NCBI RefSeq assembly: GCF_003987355.1
Contig: NZ_PIPR01000001.1
Coordinates: 930,001 to 994,000, forward strand
Source of the DNA: Pseudidiomarina aestuarii
Lineage (GTDB): Bacteria; Pseudomonadota; Gammaproteobacteria; Enterobacterales; Alteromonadaceae
Length of the DNA stretch: 64,000 nucleotides
Direction of reading: 5' to 3'
How positions within the stretch are numbered: the stretch's first letter is position 1; each line of letters begins with the position of its first letter. Below the pieces are notes generated by a model that did not search any database, was not told the DNA's origin, and worked only from the letters and a program-made list of their open reading frames with translations. Positions 10,439-18,438 of this stretch are shown here, in pieces. Both the position numbers and the translations under genes were made by a program.

Positions 10439-10523
10439 TGGTGCCGAAGATGGGACTCGAACCCATACACCCGAAGGCACTACCCCCTCAAGATAGCGTG
10501 TCTACCAATTCCACCACTTCGGC
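10439..10523 (-). tRNA. tRNA-Leu (anticodon GAG)
   Basis: 85 nt with encoded CCA. The acceptor stem GCCGAAG pairs with CTTCGGC and the discriminator is A. The anticodon stem-loop CTATC-TTGAGGG-GGTAG gives anticodon GAG, and the long variable arm is that of a class II leucine tRNA. It lies 20 bases downstream of secG, matching E. coli secG-leuU. Confidence 0.95.
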
Positions 10524-10543
10524 TTTAACTTGTACTGCTTAAC

Positions 10544-10876
10544 TTAGTTTCCCGCTGGAACGTCACTGGACTCATCCGTACCCGTTGGAACTTCTTCCAG
10601 CTGGACCGGGGTCTCTAGGTTTTCAAATTCACTTTCCGTGTCACCTGAACCTGACGCTAAGTTACCTAAGATTAAGCTTAAAACAAAAAATATTACGGCT
10701 AGTACAGCGGTGGTACGGGTTAAAAAGTTACCCGACCCGCCTGAACCAAATACGGTATTCGATGCACCAGCGCCAAACGAGGCACCCATATCAGCACCTT
10801 TGCCTTGTTGAATCATAATAAATCCAATCAATACTAAGGCGATAATCAAATACGCAATCAATAGAAATTCTTGCAT
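10544..10876 (-). CDS. secG: Preprotein translocase subunit SecG
   Basis: 110 residues, as in E. coli. It has two transmembrane segments (about 4-22 and 52-72) separated by the conserved GxGADMGASFGAGASNTVFGSGGSGNFLTRTT loop, followed by a hydrophilic acidic tail. SecG is an accessory subunit of the SecYEG channel and speeds SecA-driven translocation. It starts 4 bases after the tpiA stop, so it is co-transcribed with tpiA. Confidence 0.95.
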   Translation of the reverse strand: MQEFLLIAYLIIALVLIGFIMIQQGKGADMGASFGAGASNTVFGSGGSGNFLTRTTAVLAVIFFVLSLILGNLASGSGDTESEFENLETPVQLEEVPTGTDESSDVPAGN

Positions 10877-10879
10877 GTT

Positions 10880-11650
10880 TTACTCACTCCGGGTCGCGGC
10901 ACTGCAAATATCCACAAATGCTTGAGGATCTAAACTTGCACCACCAATCAAACCACCATCGATATCCGCTTCAGCAAACAGTGCTGACGCATTTTCAGCG
11001 TTGACGCTGCCACCGTATAACAGTGGGATTTTTGTGCCCGTTGCCTGCAATTTTGCAGTCAACCAGCTTCGAATAAATTGATGCACTTCTTGTGCTTGCT
11101 CTGGGCTGGCTGTTACACCCGTGCCAATTGCCCAAACCGGCTCATACGCAATGATTAACCGACTCGCCCACTGCTCAACAGTGGCCAATGGTAACTCACT
11201 TAGCGCTTCTGTTAACTGCGCCTCGATAACAACAAAGGTTGTCTCAGCCGACCGCTCCGCCGCACTTTCACCAACACAAAGCACTGCGGTCATTGCTGGC
11301 GCTGACTGCTTTAGCACCGTAGCCAGCTTTGCCGCCACTCGAGGTGAATCACCATAGTAGCTGCGACGTTCTGAATGGCCGATGAGAACCAAGCTCACAC
11401 CCGTTTCATTCAACAGCTGCAGGCTGTGTTCACCCGTGTGAGCACCACTGCCATGTTCATTCACATCTTGCGCACCAAGGACGATATCATCGTAACCGGC
11501 GACTTGCTGCCACTGCGGTAATAGTACGGCTGGTGGGCACACGGCAATGCGAACAGACTGCAGGTCATCCTGACGAGAGCGCAGCGCTTCTGCTAACTGC
11601 TCGCATAATGCTCGATTACCATTCATTTTCCAATTGGCGATAACCCACAT
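10880..11650 (-). CDS. tpiA: Triosephosphate isomerase
   Basis: 256 residues from ATG 11650 (E. coli 255). A longer in-frame ORF to 11704 adds 18 residues unlike any TPI and overlaps the promoter read below, so I reject it. Catalytic residues are visible: Lys in NWKMNG near the N-terminus, His in IGHSERR (about 97) and Glu in AYEPVWAIGTG (about 169), with phosphate-loop motif LLYGGSVN near the end. It interconverts dihydroxyacetone phosphate and glyceraldehyde 3-phosphate. It is transcribed toward secG and the tRNAs. Confidence 0.96.
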   Translation of the reverse strand: MWVIANWKMNGNRALCEQLAEALRSRQDDLQSVRIAVCPPAVLLPQWQQVAGYDDIVLGAQDVNEHGSGAHTGEHSLQLLNETGVSLVLIGHSERRSYYGDSPRVAAKLATVLKQSAPAMTAVLCVGESAAERSAETTFVVIEAQLTEALSELPLATVEQWASRLIIAYEPVWAIGTGVTASPEQAQEVHQFIRSWLTAKLQATGTKIPLLYGGSVNAENASALFAEADIDGGLIGGASLDPQAFVDICSAATRSE

Positions 11651-11687
11651 AAGCGTCTCTTTTGATTCCCTACAACAGAGCGGCGAG

Positions 11688-11716
11688 ATATTACATAACC
11701 TCATCGCAAGTTACAA
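11688..11716 (-). promoter_or_regulatory. Promoter of tpiA
   Basis: Minus-strand TTGTAA (11716-11711), 17-bp spacer, TAATAT (11693-11688), giving a transcription start near 11681, about 30 bases before the chosen ATG. A GC-rich hairpin (GAATGCG/CGCATTC, 11722-11740) lies just upstream after glmM but has no clear T-run. Confidence 0.65.
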
Positions 11717-11760
11717 GCGGCGAATGCGCTTTACGCATTCATTCGCTCAACATTTCGCCA

Positions 11761-13098
11761 CTAGCTAGCGGCTTCAACTTCACTGGCAATTTCGTCGGCA
11801 TAGGCCTTAACAGTTTTCGCGTCCTGGCCTTCCACCATCACCCGGATTAACGGTTCGGTACCGGATTTCCGCAGCAACACGCGGCCATTGTCTCCCAACG
11901 CCCGCTCCACTTCAGCAACAACCGCTTGAACATTCTCTGCCTGCAACGGATCCGAGTTCCCCTGAAAACGAACATTGACCAGTGCTTGCGGATATTTGTG
12001 GAACGGTGCCAGCATCTCATCTAAGGTTTTGCCTTCACGGAGCATAGCTGTCAACACTTGTAAGCCAGCGATAATGCCGTCACCGGTACTATGATATTGC
12101 CGATTAATGATATGACCCGAGTTTTCACCACCAATACGCCAGTCACGTTTGACTAACTCTTCCATCACATACCGATCACCCACTTTCGCACGAACGAATG
12201 GAATGCGGCGATCCGTAAAAAACTTTTCCAGCGCAAAATTACTCATCAAGGTGCCAACAATGCCGCCTTGCAACAATCCGTCTTGCTGCGCTGCACGCGC
12301 GAGGATAAAGACAATATCGTCGCCATCGACAATCCGCCCACTGGGCGTGACTAACATGATGCGGTCTCCATCGCCGTCGAGCGCAAAGCCTAAATCAGCT
12401 TTCTCTTTCAACACTTTTTCGCGCAACGCATCGAGGTGCGTAGCACCGCACTTTTCGTTGATGTTGACACCGTTAGGCTCCGTGCCAATTTCCCAAATAT
12501 CAGCGCCAAGCTCACGCAGCACATCAGGCGCAATGTGATAAGTCGCACCGTGCGCACAATCCACTACAATGCGCATACCACGCAGCGATAAGTCACTCGG
12601 GAATACGCTCTTACAGAACTCGATGTACCGACCGGGGGCGTCGCCAATTCGACTTGCGCGCCCCATGTCCTCGGAAGGGACACATTTAATGGGCTCATCG
12701 AGTAAGCGTTCGATTTCAGCCTCAACATGGTCTGGTAACTTACTGCCAATATCTGAGAAGAATTTAATACCGTTGTCGTAATAAGGATTGTGCGAAGCAC
12801 TAATCACGATGCCGGCAGCAGCTCTAAAATTACGCGTTAAATAGGCGACTGCCGGCGTCGGCATAGGGCCAAGAAATTCGACGCTCACGCCTGCCGAGAG
12901 CAAGCCAGCCTCTAAAGCGGACTCCAACATATAGCCAGAAATTCGCGTATCTTTACCCATTAATACACGGTAATTTCCGCTCGCGGATAAAACGGTTCCC
13001 GCTGCCCAACCGAGCTTGACCGCAAAATCAGGTGTGATCGGAAACTCACCAACACGACCGCGCACTCCGTCGGTACCAAAATATTTACGCTGACTCAA
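11761..13098 (-). CDS. glmM: Phosphoglucosamine mutase
   Basis: 445 residues, exactly E. coli length. It converts glucosamine-6-phosphate to glucosamine-1-phosphate for peptidoglycan and LPS synthesis. The phosphoserine loop [16 protein letters not shown] (about 100-115), the metal loop DGDGDR (about 240-245), the sugar loop GGENSGH (about 325) and the phosphate loop [15 protein letters not shown] near the C-terminus are all present. The start is TTG at 13098, directly after the folP TAA, with GGAG upstream inside the end of folP. folP-glmM after ftsH is the conserved gammaproteobacterial order. Confidence 0.97.
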   Translation of the reverse strand: MSQRKYFGTDGVRGRVGEFPITPDFAVKLGWAAGTVLSASGNYRVLMGKDTRISGYMLESALEAGLLSAGVSVEFLGPMPTPAVAYLTRNFRAAAGIVISASHNPYYDNGIKFFSDIGSKLPDHVEAEIERLLDEPIKCVPSEDMGRASRIGDAPGRYIEFCKSVFPSDLSLRGMRIVVDCAHGATYHIAPDVLRELGADIWEIGTEPNGVNINEKCGATHLDALREKVLKEKADLGFALDGDGDRIMLVTPSGRIVDGDDIVFILARAAQQDGLLQGGIVGTLMSNFALEKFFTDRRIPFVRAKVGDRYVMEELVKRDWRIGGENSGHIINRQYHSTGDGIIAGLQVLTAMLREGKTLDEMLAPFHKYPQALVNVRFQGNSDPLQAENVQAVVAEVERALGDNGRVLLRKSGTEPLIRVMVEGQDAKTVKAYADEIASEVEAAS

Positions 13099-13905
13099 TT
13101 AATTATCTCCTGCCAAGGTTGCGACCACTATTTTCATGGCATCAACCGTTTCCCTGACATCATGCACGCGAATAATACGTGCGCCTTTCATTGCGGCAAT
13201 CGTTGCCGCTGCAATACTTGCAGACAAGCGTTCAGCCACATCACGACCCGTTACCTGCCCCAACATAGACTTGCGCGACATACCAATCAGCAGCGGTAAC
13301 CCAAGTTCGTGAAATGCCTGTAGTCGTTGTAATAACTGGTAATTATGCCTGATAGATTTACCAAACCCAAAGCCTGGATCAAGAAAGATGCGACTCGAGT
13401 CAATGCCCGCTTCGGAACAGGCGCGCACGCGGTCACTTAAAAAGGTTTTCACGTCACTCGCCACATCGTCATAAGACGGCTCGTGTTGCATGGTTCTGGG
13501 CTCACCCTGCATGTGCATCAAGCAAACGTCTACCTGGCTTGCTGCAATCGCATCCAGAGCTCCTTCAGCACGTAATGCTCGCACATCATTAATCATTGCC
13601 ACACCTGCGCGAATGGCTTCCTGCATCACACCAGCTTTGGACGTATCAACGGAAACGTTTACTGCAAAGCGTGAACGAACCGCTTCTACCAAAGGAATTA
13701 CGCGGTCTAGTTCCTCTTGCAATCCCACACTAGCGGCACCAGGTCGCGTCGACTCACCGCCAATATCAATATAATCCGCACCATCCGCGACGAGTTGTTC
13801 CACCTGCCGTAAGGCGCGATCCAGCGTCGAAAATTTACCGCCATCAGAAAAGGAATCGGGTGTGGTATTCACAATTCCCATCACCTGAATCAATGGTGAC
13901 CCCAT
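13099..13905 (-). CDS. folP: Dihydropteroate synthase
   Basis: 268 residues from ATG 13905, which has AGGAAA 7 bases upstream. The longer ATG at 13929 immediately follows the T-run of the ftsH terminator and lacks a ribosome-binding site. It condenses p-aminobenzoate with dihydropterin pyrophosphate in folate synthesis and is the sulfonamide target. Signatures: VMGIVNTTPDSFSDGG near the N-terminus, DIGGESTRPGA, and the C-terminal RVHDV. The stop abuts the glmM TTG. Confidence 0.95.
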   Translation of the reverse strand: MGSPLIQVMGIVNTTPDSFSDGGKFSTLDRALRQVEQLVADGADYIDIGGESTRPGAASVGLQEELDRVIPLVEAVRSRFAVNVSVDTSKAGVMQEAIRAGVAMINDVRALRAEGALDAIAASQVDVCLMHMQGEPRTMQHEPSYDDVASDVKTFLSDRVRACSEAGIDSSRIFLDPGFGFGKSIRHNYQLLQRLQAFHELGLPLLIGMSRKSMLGQVTGRDVAERLSASIAAATIAAMKGARIIRVHDVRETVDAMKIVVATLAGDN

Positions 13906-13930
13906 ACAATCATTTCCTATTAGAATCATT

Positions 13931-13958
13931 GCAAAAAAAAGCCCCTGAACGGGGCTTT
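13931..13958 (-). terminator. Rho-independent terminator after ftsH
   Basis: Minus-strand AAAGCCCC-gttca-GGGGCTTTTTTTT hairpin located 8 bases past the ftsH stop and ending about 25 bases before the folP start. folP-glmM expression must come partly from readthrough or from a promoter I could not identify. Confidence 0.85.
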
Positions 13959-13965
13959 AGAGGAT

Positions 13966-15891
13966 TTAACTCGCCGGAGCGTCGCCCGGTTTACCGTTCG
14001 TTAGTGGCTCATCAGAACTTGCTGTAGCGCCACTACCGCCCGATGTATTTTCAGGCTTTCGCCAATCACGTGGCTCACGAACTTCACGTCGATTCATCAG
14101 GTCATCAATTTGATCGGCATCAATAGTTTCGTACTTCATCAACGCGTCTTTCATCGAATGCAGAATATCTACATTCTCTTCCAAAATGCGCTGTGCACGT
14201 TGATAGTTACGGTCAATGAAATCTTTGATCTCTTGGTCAATCGCCCGCGCTGTTTCATCCGACATGTGTTTATGTTGCGTCACTTGACGACCCAAAAACA
14301 CCTCGCCCTCGTCCTCAGCGTAAAGCAAGGGACCCATTTTTTCCGAAAGACCCCATTGGGTTACCATCTTACGAGCAATCATCGTTGCTCGCTCGATGTC
14401 GTTTGAAGCACCCGTGGTGACTTTTTCATCACCGTAGATAATCTGCTCTGCCAAACGACCACCGAACAGACTTGAGATCATACTTTCTAAATGCTGTTTC
14501 GAGTGACTCACCCGGTCTTGCTCTGGCAGGTACATCGTCACACCCAGAGCTCGGCCACGGGGAATAATCGAGACTTTATAGACAGGGTCATGCTCTGGCA
14601 CTAAACGTCCCACAATCGCATGGCCGGCCTCATGATATGCAGTCATCGCTTTTTCATCATCCGTCATGACCATCGAGCGGCGTTCTGCGCCCATCATGAT
14701 TTTGTCTTTCGCCTTGTCAAACTCTTCCTGTGAAACTACACGTTTGTTACCACGCGCCGCGAACAATGCCGCCTCGTTCACTAAGTTCGCCAAATCAGCA
14801 CCAGAAAAACCAGGCGTCCCGCGCGCAATCACGGATGCATCCACATCGTCGCCCAACGGCACTTTGCGCATATGTACCTTCAAAATTTGTTCACGTCCGC
14901 GCACGTCTGGCAGACCCACCATCACTTGACGGTCGAAACGGCCGGGACGCAACAACGCCGGGTCTAATACATCTGGACGGTTTGTTGCGGCAATCACGAT
15001 AATACCTTCATTGCCTTCAAAGCCATCCATTTCAACCAGCATTTGGTTCAATGTTTGTTCGCGTTCGTCGTGTCCACCACCCAGACCTGCACCACGCTGA
15101 CGACCGACTGCGTCGATCTCATCAATAAAGATAATACACGGCGCCGATTTTTTCGCTTGCTCGAACATGTCACGCACCCGCGACGCACCAACACCCACAA
15201 ACATCTCAACGAAATCAGAACCCGAAATCGAAAAGAATGGGACGCGGGCTTCACCAGCAATAGCTTTCGCCAATAAGGTTTTACCAGTTCCGGGAGGACC
15301 AACCATCAACACGCCTTTCGGAATTTTACCGCCGAGACGTTGGAAACGACTTGGGTCTTTCAAATAGTCGACCAGCTCTGTCACTTCTTCTTTCGCTTCA
15401 TCGCAGCCAGCGACATCGGCAAAGGTCGTTTTGATTTGGTCTTCACCCATCAAGCGCGCTTTGCTCTTACCAAATGACATCGCTCCACGGCCACCGCCAC
15501 CACCTTGCATCTGACGCATGAAGAAAATCCACACGCCAATCAATAGCAGCATCGGGAACCACGAGATCAGTATCGAGGTCAGCATACTCTGTTGCTCGAC
15601 AGGCTTACCGACTACCTCAACGTTGTTCTCTAACAAATCGTTGAGTAGTTGGTTGTCATTCCATGGAATCACCGTCTTGAAGGTTTCGCCAGAACGAGTC
15701 TGCGCAACAATTTCACGCTCCTCAATGGAGATATCCGCTTTACGAATATTGCCATTATTCACTTGGGCGATGAATTTGTCATAAGACACTGTATTGTTGG
15801 CCGCTGTGCCTGGGCTGAAGCTGTTAAAAACACTCATCAGCACTACAGCTATCACTAGCCACAGAATTAGATTTTTTGCCATATCGCTCAA
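13966..15891 (-). CDS. ftsH: ATP-dependent zinc metalloprotease FtsH
   Basis: 641 residues (E. coli 644). Two N-terminal transmembrane segments (about 7-25 and 100-120) flank a periplasmic domain. The AAA+ module has Walker A GPPGTGKT (about 197-204), Walker B FIDEID and the second region of homology. The protease zinc site HEAGH lies near residue 420. It degrades membrane and regulatory proteins such as SecY, LpxC and sigma-32. The start chosen is TTG 15891, with GAGG about 8 bases upstream; the internal ATG at 15882 (MAKNLILWL) would be 17 bases from that site. The C-terminus is Pro/Ser/Gly-rich. Confidence 0.97.
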   Translation of the reverse strand: MSDMAKNLILWLVIAVVLMSVFNSFSPGTAANNTVSYDKFIAQVNNGNIRKADISIEEREIVAQTRSGETFKTVIPWNDNQLLNDLLENNVEVVGKPVEQQSMLTSILISWFPMLLLIGVWIFFMRQMQGGGGGRGAMSFGKSKARLMGEDQIKTTFADVAGCDEAKEEVTELVDYLKDPSRFQRLGGKIPKGVLMVGPPGTGKTLLAKAIAGEARVPFFSISGSDFVEMFVGVGASRVRDMFEQAKKSAPCIIFIDEIDAVGRQRGAGLGGGHDEREQTLNQMLVEMDGFEGNEGIIVIAATNRPDVLDPALLRPGRFDRQVMVGLPDVRGREQILKVHMRKVPLGDDVDASVIARGTPGFSGADLANLVNEAALFAARGNKRVVSQEEFDKAKDKIMMGAERRSMVMTDDEKAMTAYHEAGHAIVGRLVPEHDPVYKVSIIPRGRALGVTMYLPEQDRVSHSKQHLESMISSLFGGRLAEQIIYGDEKVTTGASNDIERATMIARKMVTQWGLSEKMGPLLYAEDEGEVFLGRQVTQHKHMSDETARAIDQEIKDFIDRNYQRAQRILEENVDILHSMKDALMKYETIDADQIDDLMNRREVREPRDWRKPENTSGGSGATASSDEPLTNGKPGDAPAS

Positions 15892-15928
15892 AGCTGGTTA
15901 CCTCATTCGTTATTCAGCCCACAGAGTA

Positions 15929-16555
15929 CTACAGTTTATAGCCAGTCGCCACTAAGTAGACCTCGCGCGACCGTGCTCGGGAAGAGTCGGGCTTGCGACT
16001 TTTCACCGTGGTAAAAGCAGCTCGCACTGCCTTTAGATAATCTTCAAAACCTTGTCCATGAAATACTTTGACGACAAAACTGCCATTCGGTTTCAAAACC
16101 TGATGACACATATCGAGCGCCAACTCCACCAGATACATAGCGCGCGGCTGATCGACAATGTCAGAACCGCTCATGTTCGGAGCCATGTCTGACAATACTA
16201 CATCTACGTTTTTACCACCGATTCGGGTCAATAACGCATCTAAAACGCCTTCATCGCGAAAGTCGCCCTCGAGGAAATCGACACCAGCAATGGGATCCAT
16301 CGGTAAAATATCACAAGCAATCACACGACCTTGGCCTTGCGTCGCTTCCACTACGTATTGCGACCAACCACCCGGTGCCGCACCTAAATCTACAACATTC
16401 ATACCCGGGCGCAGAATCCGATCTTTATTCTGGATCTCTTCTAATTTAAACACAGCCCGCGAGCGCAAACCTTGCTTTTGCGCTTTCTGTACATAGTGGT
16501 CTTTAAAATGTTCTTGCAGCCATCGAGAGCTGCTTGCAGAGCGTTTTTTTGCCAT
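15929..16555 (-). CDS. rlmE: 23S rRNA 2'-O-methyltransferase RlmE (FtsJ/RrmJ)
   Basis: 208 residues (E. coli 209). It methylates U2552 in the 23S A-loop and is heat-shock induced in E. coli. A Rossmann SAM-binding motif ([15 protein letters not shown]) is present. The catalytic K-D-K-E set can be seen: Lys in [10 protein letters not shown], Asp in [11 protein letters not shown], Lys in [11 protein letters not shown] and Glu in [11 protein letters not shown]. It lies upstream of ftsH, the usual rlmE-ftsH pair, and is divergent from yhbY. Confidence 0.96.
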   Translation of the reverse strand: MAKKRSASSSRWLQEHFKDHYVQKAQKQGLRSRAVFKLEEIQNKDRILRPGMNVVDLGAAPGGWSQYVVEATQGQGRVIACDILPMDPIAGVDFLEGDFRDEGVLDALLTRIGGKNVDVVLSDMAPNMSGSDIVDQPRAMYLVELALDMCHQVLKPNGSFVVKVFHGQGFEDYLKAVRAAFTTVKSRKPDSSRARSREVYLVATGYKL

Positions 16556-16634
16556 TCTTTCTTACTCAACTAGCGTCTACCCACTACATGGCGGTAGAAT
16601 AGCGGAAATTCAAGTCCGTAGAGAGCATTATGAC

Positions 16635-16943
16635 ATGGCAAACGCCACAACTTTAAGTAATAAACAAAAACAACACCTAAAAAGCTTAGCGCATTCGCTC
16701 AAGCCAGTGGTGTTGTTAGGGGCAAATGGTCTCACCGAAGGCGTTATGGCCGAGATAGAGTTGGCTTTAGATCACCACGAATTGATCAAGGTTCGGGTAC
16801 CCGGCGAAGACCGCGAGGAGCGAGAAGCTATCTACGCAACCATCGTTGCGCACACCGGTGCACACCGCGTGCAAGTGGTCGGCAAAATACTGACACTCTA
16901 CAAGCCAAGTCCCGAGGCAAAGATTACTTTACCCCGCAAATAA
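16635..16943 (+). CDS. yhbY: CRM-domain RNA-binding protein YhbY
   Basis: 102 residues (E. coli 97). A single CRM domain with the KPVVLLGANGLTEGVMAEIELALDHHELIKVRV core and a terminal VQVVGKILTLYKPS. E. coli YhbY associates with pre-50S particles and is also implicated in group II-like RNA binding in plant relatives. It is divergent from rlmE, the standard arrangement. Confidence 0.93.
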   Translation: MANATTLSNKQKQHLKSLAHSLKPVVLLGANGLTEGVMAEIELALDHHELIKVRVPGEDREEREAIYATIVAHTGAHRVQVVGKILTLYKPSPEAKITLPRK

Positions 16944-16960
16944 ACAGCAGGTTTCTTGAC

Positions 16961-17515
16961 TTACGGTTCCTGCTGCGGGCCGCTCATAGCGACGGCCAGC
17001 GCCTTGCCAACTTGCTCTAGCGCAGTTTTGATATCCAACACATTACTGCGTTCGAGCATAAAGGTATCGAGCATGACACGCTTGGTCGCTTCAGTTACAG
17101 GTACACCGTTTTGTTTCAAAATCGGTTCTGCTAGCGCTAACCCGGCGAGAGTCTTATCTACAAAAACGCGATTGTCATAACCTGGTCGCACTTCACCTAG
17201 CTCTCCCGGCTGCGGATAATGCAAACGTTGATTCGGCGCAAAAAACCAATCTAACGAAATACCATTCCGCAACAATCCTTCAACGAGCGTCGAATAGTTT
17301 ACGTTGCCCCGCCGCTTCCAATTTGCATAGGTTGTGGCGGAGACGCCAAGCCAGCGCATGACGTGACTTATTTTGTGTTCGCCTGACAGCAGCCGGAGAC
17401 GATACATACATTCTTCGAGATCGGGTAATTCCACCTTGCTTTTCATCCCTGTGTGTGATTTATTTCGAATCACGTCAAAAGACTCGATTTTTGTATTTAT
17501 ATTGTCATTTGACAT
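16961..17515 (-). CDS. Phage CI-type repressor, N-terminal HTH family, no S24 peptidase domain
   Basis: 185 residues from ATG 17515, preceded by GAAGGTG. The longer ORF to 17581 runs through the operator array. Residues about 30-95 match the phage CI repressor helix-turn-helix family: YRLRLLSGEHKISHVMRWLGVS, then TYANWKRRGNVNYSTLVEGL and ISLDWFF. The C-terminal half is helical and has no Ser-Lys S24 peptidase motif that I can see, so RecA-stimulated self-cleavage is unlikely. It is convergent with yhbY and divergent from a Ner-like gene; its promoter is embedded in repeated half-sites, suggesting autoregulation. No phage structural, integrase or excisionase gene is nearby. A domesticated regulator or a prophage remnant are both possible. 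Confidence 0.8.
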   Translation of the reverse strand: MSNDNINTKIESFDVIRNKSHTGMKSKVELPDLEECMYRLRLLSGEHKISHVMRWLGVSATTYANWKRRGNVNYSTLVEGLLRNGISLDWFFAPNQRLHYPQPGELGEVRPGYDNRVFVDKTLAGLALAEPILKQNGVPVTEATKRVMLDTFMLERSNVLDIKTALEQVGKALAVAMSGPQQEP

Positions 17516-17538
17516 GTTTTCACCTTCTTTTGACGCCA

Positions 17539-17589
17539 TTTGTGAGTTTATAGTGAATTCACAACATAACTCACAAATCAATTCACAAC
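17539..17589. promoter_or_regulatory. Operator-like array with the promoter of the CI-like gene
   Basis: Four related 10-mers: TTTGTGAGTT at 17539-17548, then in opposite orientation AATTCACAAC at 17556-17565, AACTCACAAA at 17568-17577 and AATTCACAAC at 17580-17589. The last three start exactly 12 bp apart. On the minus strand TTGTGA (17576-17571), an 18-bp spacer and TATAAA (17552-17547) form a promoter for the CI-like gene; its -35 lies inside the third site and its -10 touches the first. Binding by either neighbouring regulator is inferred. Confidence 0.65.
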
Positions 17590-17609
17590 TAGCTCAAGCA
17601 CTATACATA

Positions 17610-17888
17610 ATGGACAACACAGAAATCAAAAAGGAATTAGCAAAACGTGGGTTTGACTACTCGATGCTAGCAACAGCATTGCAGAAAAGTCCGTCGTTGG
17701 TGTCTAAAGTGGCTGCCCGCAAAGCGCGCTCACAGGTTGTTGCGCAAGCCATTGCTAAAGCTCTTGGCAAATCGATTGAAGACGTTTTCCCTGATGTTGA
17801 CGCTTATCATCTTCCAGCGCTTAATGCTGAGTTGAAGGAACAAAAGCAGGCTGAATTGAATGCTCTACTCAATAGCTTGGACACATGA
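17610..17888 (+). CDS. Small Ner/Nlp-like DNA-binding protein
   Basis: 92 residues from ATG 17610. The core IKKELAKRGFDYSMLATALQKSPSLVSKVAARKARSQVVAQAIAKALGKSIEDVFP matches the layout of the Ner/Nlp winged-HTH family of Mu-like phages and SfsB, including a GKSIEDVFP ending that corresponds to the usual G(V)xPEEIWPS. It is charged, soluble and lacks a signal peptide. No Shine-Dalgarno is visible before this ATG, and the frame is open upstream to 17373, so the exact start is uncertain. It is divergent from the CI-like gene across the half-site array, reminiscent of a phage lysis-lysogeny switch. Confidence 0.7.
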   Translation: MDNTEIKKELAKRGFDYSMLATALQKSPSLVSKVAARKARSQVVAQAIAKALGKSIEDVFPDVDAYHLPALNAELKEQKQAELNALLNSLDT

Positions 17889-17913
17889 AAAAGCCCGCAT
17901 CATCGGCGGGCTT
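17887..17913. terminator. Bidirectional terminator between Ner-like gene and greA
   Basis: GC stem AGCCCGC ... GCGGGCT (17892-17898 / 17906-17912). On the minus strand it is followed by TTTTT, on the plus strand by a looser T-rich stretch. It serves two convergent genes, and on the plus strand it begins at the stop codon of the Ner-like gene. Confidence 0.75.
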
Positions 17914-17930
17914 CTCATCTTTCTTGCTGT

Positions 17931-17957
17931 TCTCTGTTAACTATTTACAGTTCACTA
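17931..17957 (-). repeat. Heptamer-type intergenic repeat, copy after greA
   Basis: Read in the greA mRNA direction the bases group in sevens: GTGAACT GTAAATA GTTAACA GAGAACA. It begins 4 bases after the greA stop. Related copies follow the symporter, dnaJ and sulfotransferase genes. Confidence 0.5.
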
Positions 17958-17961
17958 GCTT

Positions 17962-18438
17962 TTACAGATATTCAATCTTCACGACTTCGTACTCCACATC
18001 ACCACTGGGTGTGCTGACTACGACAGCGTCATCGACTTGCTTACCAATCAACGCACGCGCAAAAGGCGAGTTCACAGAAATCAGATTCTGCTTAATATCT
18101 GACTCATCGTCACCCACAATCTTGTAAGTCACTTCTTTATCGGTGCTGGTGTTATACACCGTCACCGTAGACCCAAAGATAACTTTCCCTTGATTAGGAA
18201 TAGTTGTGATATCGATGATCTGCGCATTCGAGAGCTTGGCTTCAATTTCTTGAATGCGTCCCTCACAGAACCCCTGCTGTTCACGAGCAGCGTGATATTC
18301 AGCGTTTTCTTTCAGATCGCCGTGCTCACGCGCATCGGCAATTGCCTGAATGATACGCGGACGATCCTCAGATTTAAGACGCTTCAATTCTTCTCGCAGC
18401 ATTTCAGCGCCGCGAGAGGTCATGGGTATTTGATTCAT
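17962..18438 (-). CDS. greA: Transcript cleavage factor GreA
   Basis: 158 residues, exactly the E. coli length. The N-terminal coiled coil (about 1-75) carries the acidic tip [21 protein letters not shown], whose Asp and Glu residues reach the RNA polymerase active site. The C-terminal FKBP-like domain binds polymerase. GreA rescues backtracked complexes by stimulating RNA cleavage. Its ATG overlaps the carB TGA (ATGA type), so it is the last gene of a carA-carB-greA operon. Confidence 0.97.
   Translation of the reverse strand: MNQIPMTSRGAEMLREELKRLKSEDRPRIIQAIADAREHGDLKENAEYHAAREQQGFCEGRIQEIEAKLSNAQIIDITTIPNQGKVIFGSTVTVYNTSTDKEVTYKIVGDDESDIKQNLISVNSPFARALIGKQVDDAVVVSTPSGDVEYEVVKIEYL

Noticed and set aside
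13906-13929. Upstream ATG for folP at 13929
   Set aside because: It directly follows the T-run of the ftsH terminator and has no Shine-Dalgarno, whereas the ATG at 13905 does.
17373-17609. N-terminally extended version of the Ner-like gene
   Set aside because: The extension is antisense to the CI-like gene and crosses the operator array; similarity to Ner proteins starts only after 17610.
16961-17888. Toxin-antitoxin module
   Set aside because: Both proteins look like DNA-binding regulators of phage type, and neither resembles a toxin family.
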